A stretch of 62,291 bases of DNA. It comes from Wenzhouxiangella sp. XN79A. GTDB taxonomy: Bacteria; Pseudomonadota; Gammaproteobacteria; Xanthomonadales; Wenzhouxiangellaceae. Shown piece after piece: positions 1 to 6,769 of the stretch. The position numbers and the translations under genes are program-made. The notes under the pieces were generated by a model. That model was not told the DNA's origin. It searched no databases and was given only the letters and a program-made list of their open reading frames with translations. Location: contig NZ_JAAWWS010000121.1 of the NCBI RefSeq assembly GCF_012272825.1, forward strand, positions 1-62,291, read 5' to 3'. Position 1 is the first letter of the stretch. Each line of letters opens with the position of its first letter.

Positions 1-550
1 GCTTGCGCTTCCAGACCGCCATGACCAGCGCCTTGAGCACCAGGTCCGCCTGCATCCTCGACTGCATCGACCAGCCGACGACCTGGCGGGAGAACAGATC
101 GAGCACCACGGCCAGGTACAGCCAGCCCTCGTAGGTCCGGATCATCGTGATGTCCGTGACCCAGGCGCGATTGGGTTGGTCTGGATCGAACTGACGGTCA
201 AGCAGGTTCTCCGCTACCACCGCCGGCTTTCCGCCGTTGTAGCTGCGACGCTTCCGGTAGCCCACTTCGGCCCGGAGGCCTGCCGCGCGCATCAGCCGGT
301 AGACCCGATGCTTGCCGATCTCTTCACCCAGGTCCCTCAGGTCGTCATGGATCTTTCGATACCCGTACACCGCGCCACTCTCCAGCCAGGACTGCTTGAT
401 CAGGCCGGTCTGGCGCTGATCTTCCTTAAAACGCTGCGAGCACGGCGCCTTCAGCCAGGCGTAGAAGCCGCTGGGATGCACCTCGAGCACCCGGCACATC
501 GTGCGCACCCGGAACTCCTTGCGGTGGGCCTGAATGAACCCGTACTTCAC
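1..550 (-). CDS. IS3-family transposase OrfB, DDE integrase domain, C-terminus missing
   Basis: Reading the minus strand from a GTG at 550 gives a continuous frame to the window edge. It encodes an HTH_21-like segment (YAWLK, then VYGYRKIHDDL, then HRVYRLMRAAGL) and the start of the rve catalytic core, W-V-T-D-I-T, which holds the first catalytic Asp, followed by LAVVLDLFSRQVVGWSM with the region leading to the second Asp. The final DDE glutamate lies beyond the edge. The GTG overlaps the orfA stop (GTGA). The protein is probably made as an OrfAB fusion by -1 frameshifting rather than from this start alone. Confidence 0.88.
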   Translation of the reverse strand, partial: MKYGFIQAHRKEFRVRTMCRVLEVHPSGFYAWLKAPCSQRFKEDQRQTGLIKQSWLESGAVYGYRKIHDDLRDLGEEIGKHRVYRLMRAAGLRAEVGYRKRRSYNGGKPAVVAENLLDRQFDPDQPNRAWVTDITMIRTYEGWLYLAVVLDLFSRQVVGWSMQSRMQADLVLKALVMAVWKRK

Positions 551-825
551 CCGGACTCCTTGGCGAAGTACGTTGCGGCCTTTTTTAGAATGTCGCGCTC
601 CTCCTCGACGCGCTTCAACTCGGCCTTGAGACGCTGCAGCTCGCGCTGCGCCTCATCGTGCTCCAGGCTGGCCCGGTCCTTCGATCCGAACTTCTTGATC
701 CAGGCGTAGAGACTGTGCGTGGTGATCCCCAGTCGTCCCGCAACCTCGCCGACCGAATGACCCCGGTCCGTGACCTGCCGAACCGCTTCGATCTTGAACT
801 CTTCCGTGTACCGCTTTCTGCTCAT
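547..825 (-). CDS. IS3-family transposase OrfA, HTH protein
   Basis: A 92-residue protein with the HTH_Tnp_1 pattern: RKRYTEEFKIEAVRQV at the N-terminus, a helix-turn-helix around VGEVAGRLGITTHSLYAWIKKF, then a C-terminal coiled-coil/leucine-zipper region (about residues 55-85) used for multimerisation in this family. It binds the terminal repeats and supplies the N-terminal part of the OrfAB transposase. The frame is intact, so this copy could be active if the missing end is intact. Confidence 0.92.
   Translation of the reverse strand: MSRKRYTEEFKIEAVRQVTDRGHSVGEVAGRLGITTHSLYAWIKKFGSKDRASLEHDEAQRELQRLKAELKRVEEERDILKKAATYFAKESG
580..586 (-). other. Programmed -1 frameshift site (A AAA AAG)
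   Basis: On the minus strand orfA reads CTA AAA AAG GCC here, which places the heptamer A-AAA-AAG exactly in the X-XXY-YYZ register used by IS3 elements. A -1 slip leads without a stop into GRNVLRQGVRVKYGF and the orfB frame. Frameshifting itself is inferred from the family rule. Confidence 0.85.
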
Positions 826-858
826 CTGGCACCTCCATTTCGGCCATCATAAGATGGC

Positions 859-993
859 TCAGAGGTGTCCAGGAAATCCGGGGCGATTCAATCTCAACTC
901 ATTAAGCTTCCTGTTCGCCAGATAGGTGGCAATAAAAGCGATCAAAATTGAAACTGCGTATGCAGCTATCACCTCGTTAGTCATGTGAGACAT
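859..993 (-). pseudogene. Small membrane protein ORF of integron cassette 3, truncated by the IS3 element
   Basis: From ATG at 993 the minus strand encodes MSHMTNEVIAAYAVSILIAF then IATYLANRKLNELR, a single predicted transmembrane helix with a basic C-terminal flank. At 890 the reading frame runs into the IS end and stops 10 codons later at 859, giving 44 residues. Small one-helix membrane proteins are common integron cassette products. The start lies directly after the attC core (992-998), as expected for the first ORF of a cassette. The real C-terminus is on the other side of the IS, outside the window. No function can be assigned. Confidence 0.6.
861..890 (-). repeat. Terminal inverted repeat of the IS3 element (left end, upstream of orfA)
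   Basis: The minus strand begins TGAATCGCCCCGGATTTCCT and continues to the orfA leader. The TGAATCGCCCCGG opening matches ends I recognise from IS3-family elements. The partner repeat is outside the window, so the exact inner boundary is approximate. Confidence 0.75.
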
Positions 994-1052
994 ATAACGT
1001 CGCCAATCAGCCGCGCGAGGTACGAGCGTCGACTGCATTGGCCTTGTTAGCC
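992..1052 (-). repeat. attC recombination site of the CBASS cassette (61 bp)
   Basis: On the minus strand the site runs from R'' GGCTAAC (1052-1046) to R' GTTATAT (998-992). The arms GGCCAAT-G-CAGTCG and CAGCCG/ATTGGC pair as an imperfect hairpin with one unpaired G, the extrahelical-base feature integron integrase uses to pick the strand. R'' GGCTAAC is the exact reverse complement of G plus the first six bases (TTAGCC) of the same cassette, as expected for a site closed in the circular cassette. The site overlaps the 3' end of the SLATT gene. Confidence 0.88.
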
Positions 1053-1627
1053 TTTTTTAGTTCTTTTGGCAAAAAGGCGTCAATCTCTTCATCCGAGAAA
1101 GTCATGTCTTCCAGCCTCTGAAGCGCCTCTTGCGCTTTCCGGTAAGCCTCATACTTGGTGCTTGGCGCACCCGCATATACTGCGTGCAGTTCATTAAGGA
1201 GCGAATCTCGCTCTCCTTGAAGAGATTCAATCGGCTTCTCTCTCATCTTCAGGTCTGTGATCAGGGAAAGGTACTTTTCCCTGATAATCCATAAGTCGGC
1301 ACCGGCTTGTCTGTGCTTTTGCGCAAGTTCACCCAGGTCGTAATTCTTGGTATAGGCGTTGAATGCCAATAGAGCGGTTGACACCAGCACGCCGATCAAG
1401 GCACCAATCTGCCCTGCGCCGAAGACGGCACCAATGAATCCTGCTGTTGTTATGGCAGACAGAATGATTTGCCATAGTTTTATCCTTGATAATCGCAGGA
1501 GTAGAATATCGGCGCATTTCTCATGCGTCTTGTGTGTATACACAACGCGACCGAAACACTCGCGTAACTGGCCTTCAAGGATAGCACGTGAGTCAGGCGT
1601 ATCTTCAGTCTGGGAATGAGTTTCCAA
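1007..1627 (-). CDS. SLATT-domain two-transmembrane protein, predicted CBASS effector
   Basis: Taken from a TTG at 1627, which has GGAGAG about 5 bases upstream and gives 206 residues. The frame is open far upstream, but that part runs antisense-like through the CD-NTase gene and has no family resemblance. The protein has two adjacent membrane helices (about residues 50-70 and 73-92), then a long helical cytosolic tail (YDLGELAQKHRQAGADLW, then residues 115-190). This is the layout of SLATT proteins, which pair with SMODS nucleotidyltransferases and are thought to permeabilise the inner membrane when a cyclic nucleotide is sensed. It overlaps the 3' end of the cyclase gene by 23 bases, so the two are translationally coupled. 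SLATT membership is recognised by eye; pore formation is inference. Confidence 0.82.
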   Translation of the reverse strand: METHSQTEDTPDSRAILEGQLRECFGRVVYTHKTHEKCADILLLRLSRIKLWQIILSAITTAGFIGAVFGAGQIGALIGVLVSTALLAFNAYTKNYDLGELAQKHRQAGADLWIIREKYLSLITDLKMREKPIESLQGERDSLLNELHAVYAGAPSTKYEAYRKAQEALQRLEDMTFSDEEIDAFLPKELKKANKANAVDARTSRG

Positions 1628-2486
1628 AAATCTCTCTCCATTTTTGCTTAGCTGACCATTCTCGCTTTGGAGTAGCGGTTTCGTGGCTAATTGCCTCAAG
1701 TGCAATGTTGTAACATCGTGTCGCTTTCCACTGAAAAAGACCTTTTCCATAGACATACTGCCCGCTACCAGGGGCTTTCCAGTACTCCTTCTCCTTGTCT
1801 TGGTCAGCCATGAACCGGAAGAAGTCTCGGCACATGTAGTCGTAGTAAAGGTAGGACTTGTCCTTGTATGGCCAACCATCTATGAACTGGTAGGCCAGCG
1901 TATCAACAAGGAGGCCGCCAATCGGCACATCCCACTTTCTCTTCCATGCGCGCATCATTCGGCACAGCGGCACAAGGTTGCCGTTGCAGTTGGTATTTCT
2001 CGTTCTGATGGCGGATATCTCGGGCTTTGGGTTTGTTGTTCGCCAACGGCCGCCGTTGTTCGCGTCGGGATAAGTGTAGCTGTCGTCCTTGTTGATAAAG
2101 GCGGGAACGACCTCGAAGGTAATTCCATCCGTGAACGGCACCAAGATGACCTGTCCGTCTCCACGGATGCTTGTCGTGGAGTAAGTTCTCTCGATCGATG
2201 TCTTAACAGCCTGAAGGAGCGCCGATTGGCCGTTGCCTGAGTAATTGTTGTACTTCTCGTAAACCGAATAGGGCAACTGCATAATCATGTCCAGATCACT
2301 GAAACCACGAATTGCCGTATTACGTCCATATGAGCCGACATAGAGACTCTGCGACGTGTCCGAAGACGTTCCCCAGAAGTCCGTGTTAAGGCGACGCGTC
2401 ATCGCCTTGTAGCGCGACGAGATCGTCCCGCCATCCTGCACTTGGATATTCGTGCAGAACACGCTGAACCATTCTCCTAGTCCCAT
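1605..2486 (-). CDS. CBASS CD-NTase (cGAS/DncV-like nucleotidyltransferase, SMODS family)
   Basis: A 293-residue protein predicted to make a cyclic di- or trinucleotide alarm signal on phage infection. The nucleotidyltransferase signature is complete: VGSYGRNTAIRGFSDLDM with Gly51-Ser52 and metal-binding Asp64 and Asp66, and a third acidic residue in ITFEVVPAF (Glu125). The segment NGGRWRTTNP near residues 144-153 and the following RMMRAWKRKW helix are typical of SMODS proteins. It is the first gene of a two-gene integron cassette; its ATG is 19 bases after the cassette boundary. No Cap2/Cap3, HORMA or TRIP13 gene is present, so the system is a minimal type I-like CBASS. The cyclic product cannot be read from sequence alone. 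Confidence 0.93.
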   Translation of the reverse strand: MGLGEWFSVFCTNIQVQDGGTISSRYKAMTRRLNTDFWGTSSDTSQSLYVGSYGRNTAIRGFSDLDMIMQLPYSVYEKYNNYSGNGQSALLQAVKTSIERTYSTTSIRGDGQVILVPFTDGITFEVVPAFINKDDSYTYPDANNGGRWRTTNPKPEISAIRTRNTNCNGNLVPLCRMMRAWKRKWDVPIGGLLVDTLAYQFIDGWPYKDKSYLYYDYMCRDFFRFMADQDKEKEYWKAPGSGQYVYGKGLFQWKATRCYNIALEAISHETATPKREWSAKQKWREIFGNSFPD

Positions 2487-2499
2487 GTCATCTTCCCAA

Positions 2500-2598
2500 G
2501 GCTAACACCTGAGTTCACCGGCATTTGAGGCGATGCCTGTTTTTGCGAAAGCAAAAATGGGCAGCGGGTCAAATGTCCGGTGCAACGAATTGTTATAC
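2500..2598 (-). repeat. attC recombination site of the DUF5677 cassette (99 bp)
   Basis: Minus strand from R'' GTATAAC (2598-2592) to R' GTTAGCC (2506-2500). The two arms pair over most of their length: CACCGG, CATTTGA, TGCC and a terminal TTTTTGC/GCAAAAA stem, with an unpaired G and an unpaired A on one arm as extrahelical bases. R'' GTATAAC is the exact reverse complement of GTTATAC, the G plus first six bases of its own cassette at 3560-3554, while R' now belongs to the next cassette. The DUF5677 stop codon (TAA) lies inside R''. This is direct evidence of cassette recombination. Confidence 0.93.
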
Positions 2599-3513
2599 GC
2601 CACCCTCACTGACCTCATCGTCTTTTTCTTTACTTTCGTGAGCTACCTTGAGAGCAATTCGAACAAAGGGGTTTGGCCCCGATACATTCAGCTCTTCAAA
2701 AGTGACTGCCTCCGGCCATCGAAGTATCTGATCGATACAATGCTCTATCCCGTCGACATTTGCCACAGCTTCTTTTGGAATAATTTCATCCGCCGGCCCC
2801 TTGAACAATTTGGCAAGCAGCATCGTCGAGTAAACCCGGTTAAATTCAGCGTAATACTTGACGAAGTGTGAAGTTGTGAACTTCCACTTTGTATGGTTTC
2901 CAATATCATCTTTGCTTCCGCCCCATCCCATACGCAAGAGAACTTGAGGGCTAAAGTGCACCCACTTTGAGGTTGCTGAATAGAGATAGCGATACAAAGT
3001 TTCTAAACCCTCAGATTTAGCCATGTACCAAACACTAGGCCAAGGTTTTCGACCACTCCAACCTAGTTTCTTGGCTAAAGCTCGCAGTTCCTTGTCCGTT
3101 GATACGTTCGGTTTATCATTTGGTTTCAGGACAGGCTGCCACGGCCTAACTTCTTCAAAAAATTCGCTCTGAGACTCTATGCCTTCACGTATATTGGCGG
3201 CCATCAGGTGGGCTAGTGCTTCGTCTCGATCGTCCGGCTCAAGTCGCGATATAAATGTAAGTGCGATCAGATCTTCACAAATTCCTCGCAGCGTTGAGGT
3301 CAAGAAAAACGTGTGTGGCAACGGTTCTTCAGCACTGGCAACCAACGCAAACTCAAAGCTTTTGACCAATGCCGCTCGGAGCATGCATCCATACATTCCG
3401 ACATCGTCGATCGAAGCAGTGCCTAATTGATCAACCAAATCCTGGAGCTGATTAAGATGGGAACATAGATCGGGCTCTTGCTCTCCCGGTTTGGCTGCTT
3501 CCTCTGTTCTCAT
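2593..3513 (-). CDS. DUF5677-like protein, integron cassette gene
   Basis: A 306-residue, probably cytosolic helical protein. The region LTSTLRGICEDLIALTFISR (about residues 72-91) and the later RYLYSATSKWVHFSPQ segment with a conserved-looking His (about residue 185) resemble DUF5677 proteins, a family without a settled function that is frequent in mobile regions. It is the only ORF of its cassette (2506-3559), starts 46 bases after the cassette boundary and ends inside its attC. It reads in the same direction as the CBASS cassette behind it, so both could be served by one upstream promoter. Base composition is clearly less GC-rich than the flanking chromosome. A defence role is only a guess from its neighbour. 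Confidence 0.7.
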   Translation of the reverse strand: MRTEEAAKPGEQEPDLCSHLNQLQDLVDQLGTASIDDVGMYGCMLRAALVKSFEFALVASAEEPLPHTFFLTSTLRGICEDLIALTFISRLEPDDRDEALAHLMAANIREGIESQSEFFEEVRPWQPVLKPNDKPNVSTDKELRALAKKLGWSGRKPWPSVWYMAKSEGLETLYRYLYSATSKWVHFSPQVLLRMGWGGSKDDIGNHTKWKFTTSHFVKYYAEFNRVYSTMLLAKLFKGPADEIIPKEAVANVDGIEHCIDQILRWPEAVTFEELNVSGPNPFVRIALKVAHESKEKDDEVSEGGV

Positions 3514-3553
3514 TTGTACTGAAACCTATTGCGTAGCACGAAAGTTGAGTGGC

Positions 3554-3620
3554 GTATAACTATGAAATATGTGGCGAAAGTGCTGTGTAGCGAGTAGGCG
3601 CGCAAAAATGCGCGTTAGCA
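3554..3620 (-). repeat. Cassette boundary core with weak attC- or attI-like surroundings
   Basis: The minus strand has GTTATAC at 3560-3554, where the DUF5677 cassette begins, and TGCTAAC at 3620-3614 at the spacing of an R'' core. The intervening arms pair poorly, unlike the two clear attC sites. It could be a decayed attC, an attI remnant or an insertion at a secondary site. The core at 3554-3560 itself is well supported because it matches the R'' of the same cassette exactly. Confidence 0.45.
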
Positions 3621-3876
3621 CGCGTGTTTTCGCGGGTTGGATTTACCAAGCCTCTGATTTTCAACGCCCTGCCCCACAGCTCGTCTGTAGCTATCCTGCA
3701 CAATCGCCGGCTATCACGCAAGTTCCCTTTACAACCTCGGGCGGATTTCCTATCGCCGCGGTCGGCCAAAGCCTCTAGATTCCGAACGATCCGAGCCTCC
3801 ACCCGCCGATTCCAACCCGGCCCGCCGACGCCGCTCGGTATATCCTCAACCCTTTCCGATTCCGGGACCCGACGCC
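3621..3876. other. Gene-free stretch between cassette array and ridA
   Basis: I see no convincing gene here. No integron integrase or divergent intI start is present where one would be expected if the array began here. The stretch returns to the high GC of the chromosome at about 3780 and must hold the ridA promoter, but no strong consensus is visible. Confidence 0.6.
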
Positions 3877-4263
3877 ATGCCCAAGCAGCCCATCCACACC
3901 GATTCCGCCCCGGCCGCCATCGGCCCCTACTCCCAGGCCACGCGCGCCGGCGACACGGTCTACCTGTCCGGCCAGATTCCGCTCGACCCGGCCAGCGGCG
4001 AGGTCATCGACGGTGACTTCGAGTCCCGCGTGCGGCGCGTCTTCGACAACCTGGCCGCGGTCTGCCGCGGAGCCGGCGGCGGGCTCGACGACATCTGCAA
4101 GCTGAACGTGTTCCTGACCGACCTGGGACGCTTCGCCGAGGTCAACGCGATCATGGCCGAGTACTTCGTCGAGCCCTACCCGGCCCGCGCCGCGGTGCAG
4201 GTCGCGGCGCTGCCGAAGGGCGTTGACGTGGAGATGGACGCGATCGCGCACATCCCGGGCTGA
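3877..4263 (+). CDS. ridA: RidA family enamine/imine deaminase
   Basis: A 128-residue protein that hydrolyses reactive 2-aminoacrylate and related enamine/imine intermediates to 2-oxoacids, protecting PLP enzymes. The family pattern is complete: PIGPYSQA-type N-terminus ([20 protein letters not shown]), and the C-terminal [21 protein letters not shown], which carries the active-site Arg and the Pro-Arg context. Length is normal for the family (about 126-130). The stop is 19 bases before the recG start, so the two genes are probably co-transcribed. Confidence 0.95.
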   Translation: MPKQPIHTDSAPAAIGPYSQATRAGDTVYLSGQIPLDPASGEVIDGDFESRVRRVFDNLAAVCRGAGGGLDDICKLNVFLTDLGRFAEVNAIMAEYFVEPYPARAAVQVAALPKGVDVEMDAIAHIPG

Positions 4264-4282
4264 ACGAGCCGCTGGCCGGAAC

Positions 4283-6370
4283 GTGGCTTCGAAGCCGTCG
4301 AACGAAGCGCCGCGCCCCATCGCCGAGCTGCACGGCGTGGGGCCAGCGATTGCGGCGAAGTTCAAGGCACTGGGCCTGGTCGACGAGATCGACCTGCTGT
4401 TCCATCGGCCGCTGCGCTACGAGGACCGGACGCGGATCACGCCGATCGGCCGGCTGCGGCCGTCGACCACGACCCTGGTCCAGGGCCGGGTCACCCACCA
4501 GGAGGTCCGCTTCGGGCGGCGCAAGAGCCTGCTGGTCGTGCTCGCCGACGACAGCGGCCAGGTGGTGCTGCGCTTCTTCAACTTCTACCCCAGCCAGCAG
4601 CGGCAGTTCGCCGTCGGCAACGCGATGCGCTGCTTCGGTGAGGTCCGCTTCGGGCCCGAGGGCTACGAGATGGCCCACCCGCAGTGCCAGGTGATCCGGG
4701 AAGGCTTTGATCCGCCGTTGCCCGATCACCTGACGCCGGTCTACCCGACCACCGCCGGGCTGGGCCAGGCGAAGCTGGCCGAGCGGATCCTGGAGACGGT
4801 GGATCGTGCACTGAACGGATCGCTGGCCCTGCCCGACCCGTTGGGTAACGTCCAGGGGCTGGGCACGCTGGCCGACGCGCTGGCCGCCATCCACCGCCCG
4901 GCCGCCACCGCCAACCTCGACGCACTGATCGACGGCTACGACCCGGCCGTGCAGCGGCTGGCGCTGGAGGAGCTGCTGGCTCATCACCTGGCGCTGGCCC
5001 GGCTGAACCGGGCGCGGGCGAAGCAGCACGCGGACTCCTTGATCGACAACACCGGGCTGGTCGACCGGCTGCTGGCGGAGTTCCCGTTCACGCCGACCGG
5101 GGCGCAGACCCGGGTGATCGGCGAGATTGCCGCCGACCTTTCCGGTACGCGCCCGATGCGGCGACTGCTGCAGGGCGACGTCGGGTCGGGCAAGACGCTC
5201 GTCGCCGCGGCCGCCGTGGCCCAGGCGATCGGCGCCGGCGCGCAGGCGGCGATCATCGCGCCGACGGAGATCCTGGCCGAGCAGCACCGGGAGAACTTCA
5301 GCCGATGGTTCGATCCGCTGGGCATCGAAGCCGTCTGGCTGGCCGGCAAGGTCAAGGGCAAGGCGCGCCAGGAAGCGCTGGAGAAGCTCGCCGCCGGCGC
5401 GCCGCTGGCGATCGGCACCCACGCGCTGTTCCAGGAAGGCGTCGAGTTCGATCGGCTGCGGCTGGTCGTGGTCGATGAACAGCACCGCTTCGGCGTCGGT
5501 CAACGGCTGGCATTGGCGGCCAAGGGTGCAGAAGATACGGGTCGTGGACAATCACGCATCCCCCATCAGCTGGTGATGACTGCGACTCCGATCCCGCGCA
5601 CGCTGGCCATGACGGCCTATGCAGGCCTCGAAGTCTCGGTGATCGACGAACTGCCTCCGGGCCGCAAGCCTGTGACGACGGCGCTGATCCGTGACGACCG
5701 TCGAGGCGAGCTGGTCGAGCGCATTCGCGCCCAGCTCGCGGCCGGGCACCAGGCCTACTGGGTCTGCCCGCTGATCGAGGAGTCCGACCTGCTCGAGGCC
5801 GAGGCGGCCGAGACCACGTGGGAGGCATTGAAGGCGCAGCTCCCGGACTTCGACGTCGGCCTGGTCCACGGCCGGATGAAGGCGCGCGACAAGCAGGCGG
5901 TAATGGCGCGCTTCAAGGCCGGCGAGATTCACCTGCTGGTCGCGACCACGGTGATCGAAGTGGGCGTCGACGTGCCCAACGCCGGGCTGATGATCATCGA
6001 GAACGCCGAGCGGCTCGGCCTGTCGCAGCTGCACCAGCTCCGGGGCCGGGTCGGCCGCGGCAGCGAGCAGGCGGCCTGCGTGCTGATGTTCAAGCCGCCG
6101 CTGGGCGAGCTGGCCAAGGCGCGGCTGGAGGTGATGCGCGAGACGACGGACGGCTTCCGCATTGCCGAGCGCGACCTGGAACTGCGCGGGCCGGGTGAGG
6201 TGCTCGGAACGCGCCAGACCGGCATGCTGCGCTTCCGCATCGCCGACCTGGCCCGCGACGCCGACCGCGTCGAGCAGGTGCCCGAGCTGGCCAGGTCCCT
6301 GAAGCGCGCCGATGTCGACGTCCTGATCCAGCGCTGGATCGGCGATTCGGAACAGTTCGCCGACGTCTGA
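4283..6370 (+). CDS. recG: ATP-dependent DNA helicase RecG
   Basis: A 695-residue branch-migration helicase that rescues stalled replication forks and processes Holliday junctions. The order is the wedge/OB domain (LVQGRVTHQEVRFGRRKSLL region), then helicase domain 1 with Walker A GDVGSGKT near residue 300 and the DEQH box near residue 397, then helicase domain 2 with QLRGRVGRG and the RecG-specific C-terminal LELRGPGEVLGTRQTG. The GTG at 4283 was chosen because it follows the ridA stop and gives the usual length (about 690). An in-frame upstream extension would overlap ridA and shows no similarity. Confidence 0.97.
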   Translation: MASKPSNEAPRPIAELHGVGPAIAAKFKALGLVDEIDLLFHRPLRYEDRTRITPIGRLRPSTTTLVQGRVTHQEVRFGRRKSLLVVLADDSGQVVLRFFNFYPSQQRQFAVGNAMRCFGEVRFGPEGYEMAHPQCQVIREGFDPPLPDHLTPVYPTTAGLGQAKLAERILETVDRALNGSLALPDPLGNVQGLGTLADALAAIHRPAATANLDALIDGYDPAVQRLALEELLAHHLALARLNRARAKQHADSLIDNTGLVDRLLAEFPFTPTGAQTRVIGEIAADLSGTRPMRRLLQGDVGSGKTLVAAAAVAQAIGAGAQAAIIAPTEILAEQHRENFSRWFDPLGIEAVWLAGKVKGKARQEALEKLAAGAPLAIGTHALFQEGVEFDRLRLVVVDEQHRFGVGQRLALAAKGAEDTGRGQSRIPHQLVMTATPIPRTLAMTAYAGLEVSVIDELPPGRKPVTTALIRDDRRGELVERIRAQLAAGHQAYWVCPLIEESDLLEAEAAETTWEALKAQLPDFDVGLVHGRMKARDKQAVMARFKAGEIHLLVATTVIEVGVDVPNAGLMIIENAERLGLSQLHQLRGRVGRGSEQAACVLMFKPPLGELAKARLEVMRETTDGFRIAERDLELRGPGEVLGTRQTGMLRFRIADLARDADRVEQVPELARSLKRADVDVLIQRWIGDSEQFADV

Positions 6371-6483
6371 CGCCCGCGCGGGCCAATCCGCAGGCCCCCG
6401 TCCGGCCCAATCGCCCTCGCCAATCGCCCTCGCCAATCGCGCGTGGGGCTTCGGACGACGCGGCCTTGCCGCGCTGACCGCTA

Positions 6484-6517
6484 AGTGATATCGTTGGAAT
6501 GTTCTTCCGATATCACT
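6484..6517. promoter_or_regulatory. Palindromic operator of the RHH/PIN toxin-antitoxin operon
   Basis: AGTGATATCG (6484-6493) and CGATATCACT (6508-6517) form a perfect 10-base inverted repeat around a 14-base centre that itself has GGAA/TTCC symmetry. It ends 6 bases before the antitoxin ATG. This is the expected binding site for dimeric ribbon-helix-helix antitoxins that autorepress their operon. Confidence 0.82.
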
Positions 6518-6523
6518 CTGCCC

Positions 6524-6769
6524 ATGACACGCACCATCATCAACCTGGACCCCGAGGACAAGGACTGGCTCGATCGCCGGGCCCGGAGCGAGCAAGTTGC
6601 GATGACGGAAGTGGTGCGGCGCGCGGTGAAGGCCTACCGGCTTCGCGAGGAAAGTCACGGCCGCGAGGACCTTCAGGACCTGCTGGCTCGGACGGCCGGC
6701 ATCTGGCGCCAGGAGGACGGCCTGGTCGTTCAGGACCGGATCCGTGACGAATGGGGCACGGGCGATTGA
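6524..6769 (+). CDS. Ribbon-helix-helix antitoxin (VapB/CopG-like)
   Basis: An 81-residue protein. The N-terminus TRTIINLDPEDKDWLDRRAR followed by MTEVVRRAVKAYR is a ribbon-helix-helix DNA-binding domain. The acidic C-terminal tail would wrap the toxin. The start at 6524 is preferred over an in-frame upstream ATG because the upstream one lies inside the operator palindrome and lacks similarity. The stop overlaps the likely toxin start. Confidence 0.87.
   Translation: MTRTIINLDPEDKDWLDRRARSEQVAMTEVVRRAVKAYRLREESHGREDLQDLLARTAGIWRQEDGLVVQDRIRDEWGTGD

Larger units (their letters stand above)
1..890 (-). mobile_element. Partial IS3-family insertion sequence (orfA/orfB, 3' part outside the window)
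   Basis: The element reads leftward and is cut by the window start. It holds orfA, a frameshift signal and most of orfB. The outer end is placed at 890 because the minus strand there begins TGAATCGCCCCGG, a start typical of IS3-family terminal repeats. Coding of an unrelated small cassette ORF stops being cassette-like at the same base. The second terminal repeat and target duplication lie outside the window. The element sits inside the third integron cassette and truncates it. Confidence 0.9.

Noticed and set aside
1628-1879. Upstream in-frame extension of the SLATT gene
   Set aside because: It overlaps the CD-NTase gene in another frame and is Thr/Arg-rich nonsense without similarity; the TTG at 1627 with a good ribosome site fits the family.
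2533-2871. Plus-strand ORF across attC and the DUF5677 end
   Set aside because: It reads through the attC hairpin and lies antisense to a better supported cassette gene.
6409-6440. Short tandem repeat CAATCGCCCTCGC
   Set aside because: Only two and a half copies in a short gap after recG; no structural or regulatory context to support a function.
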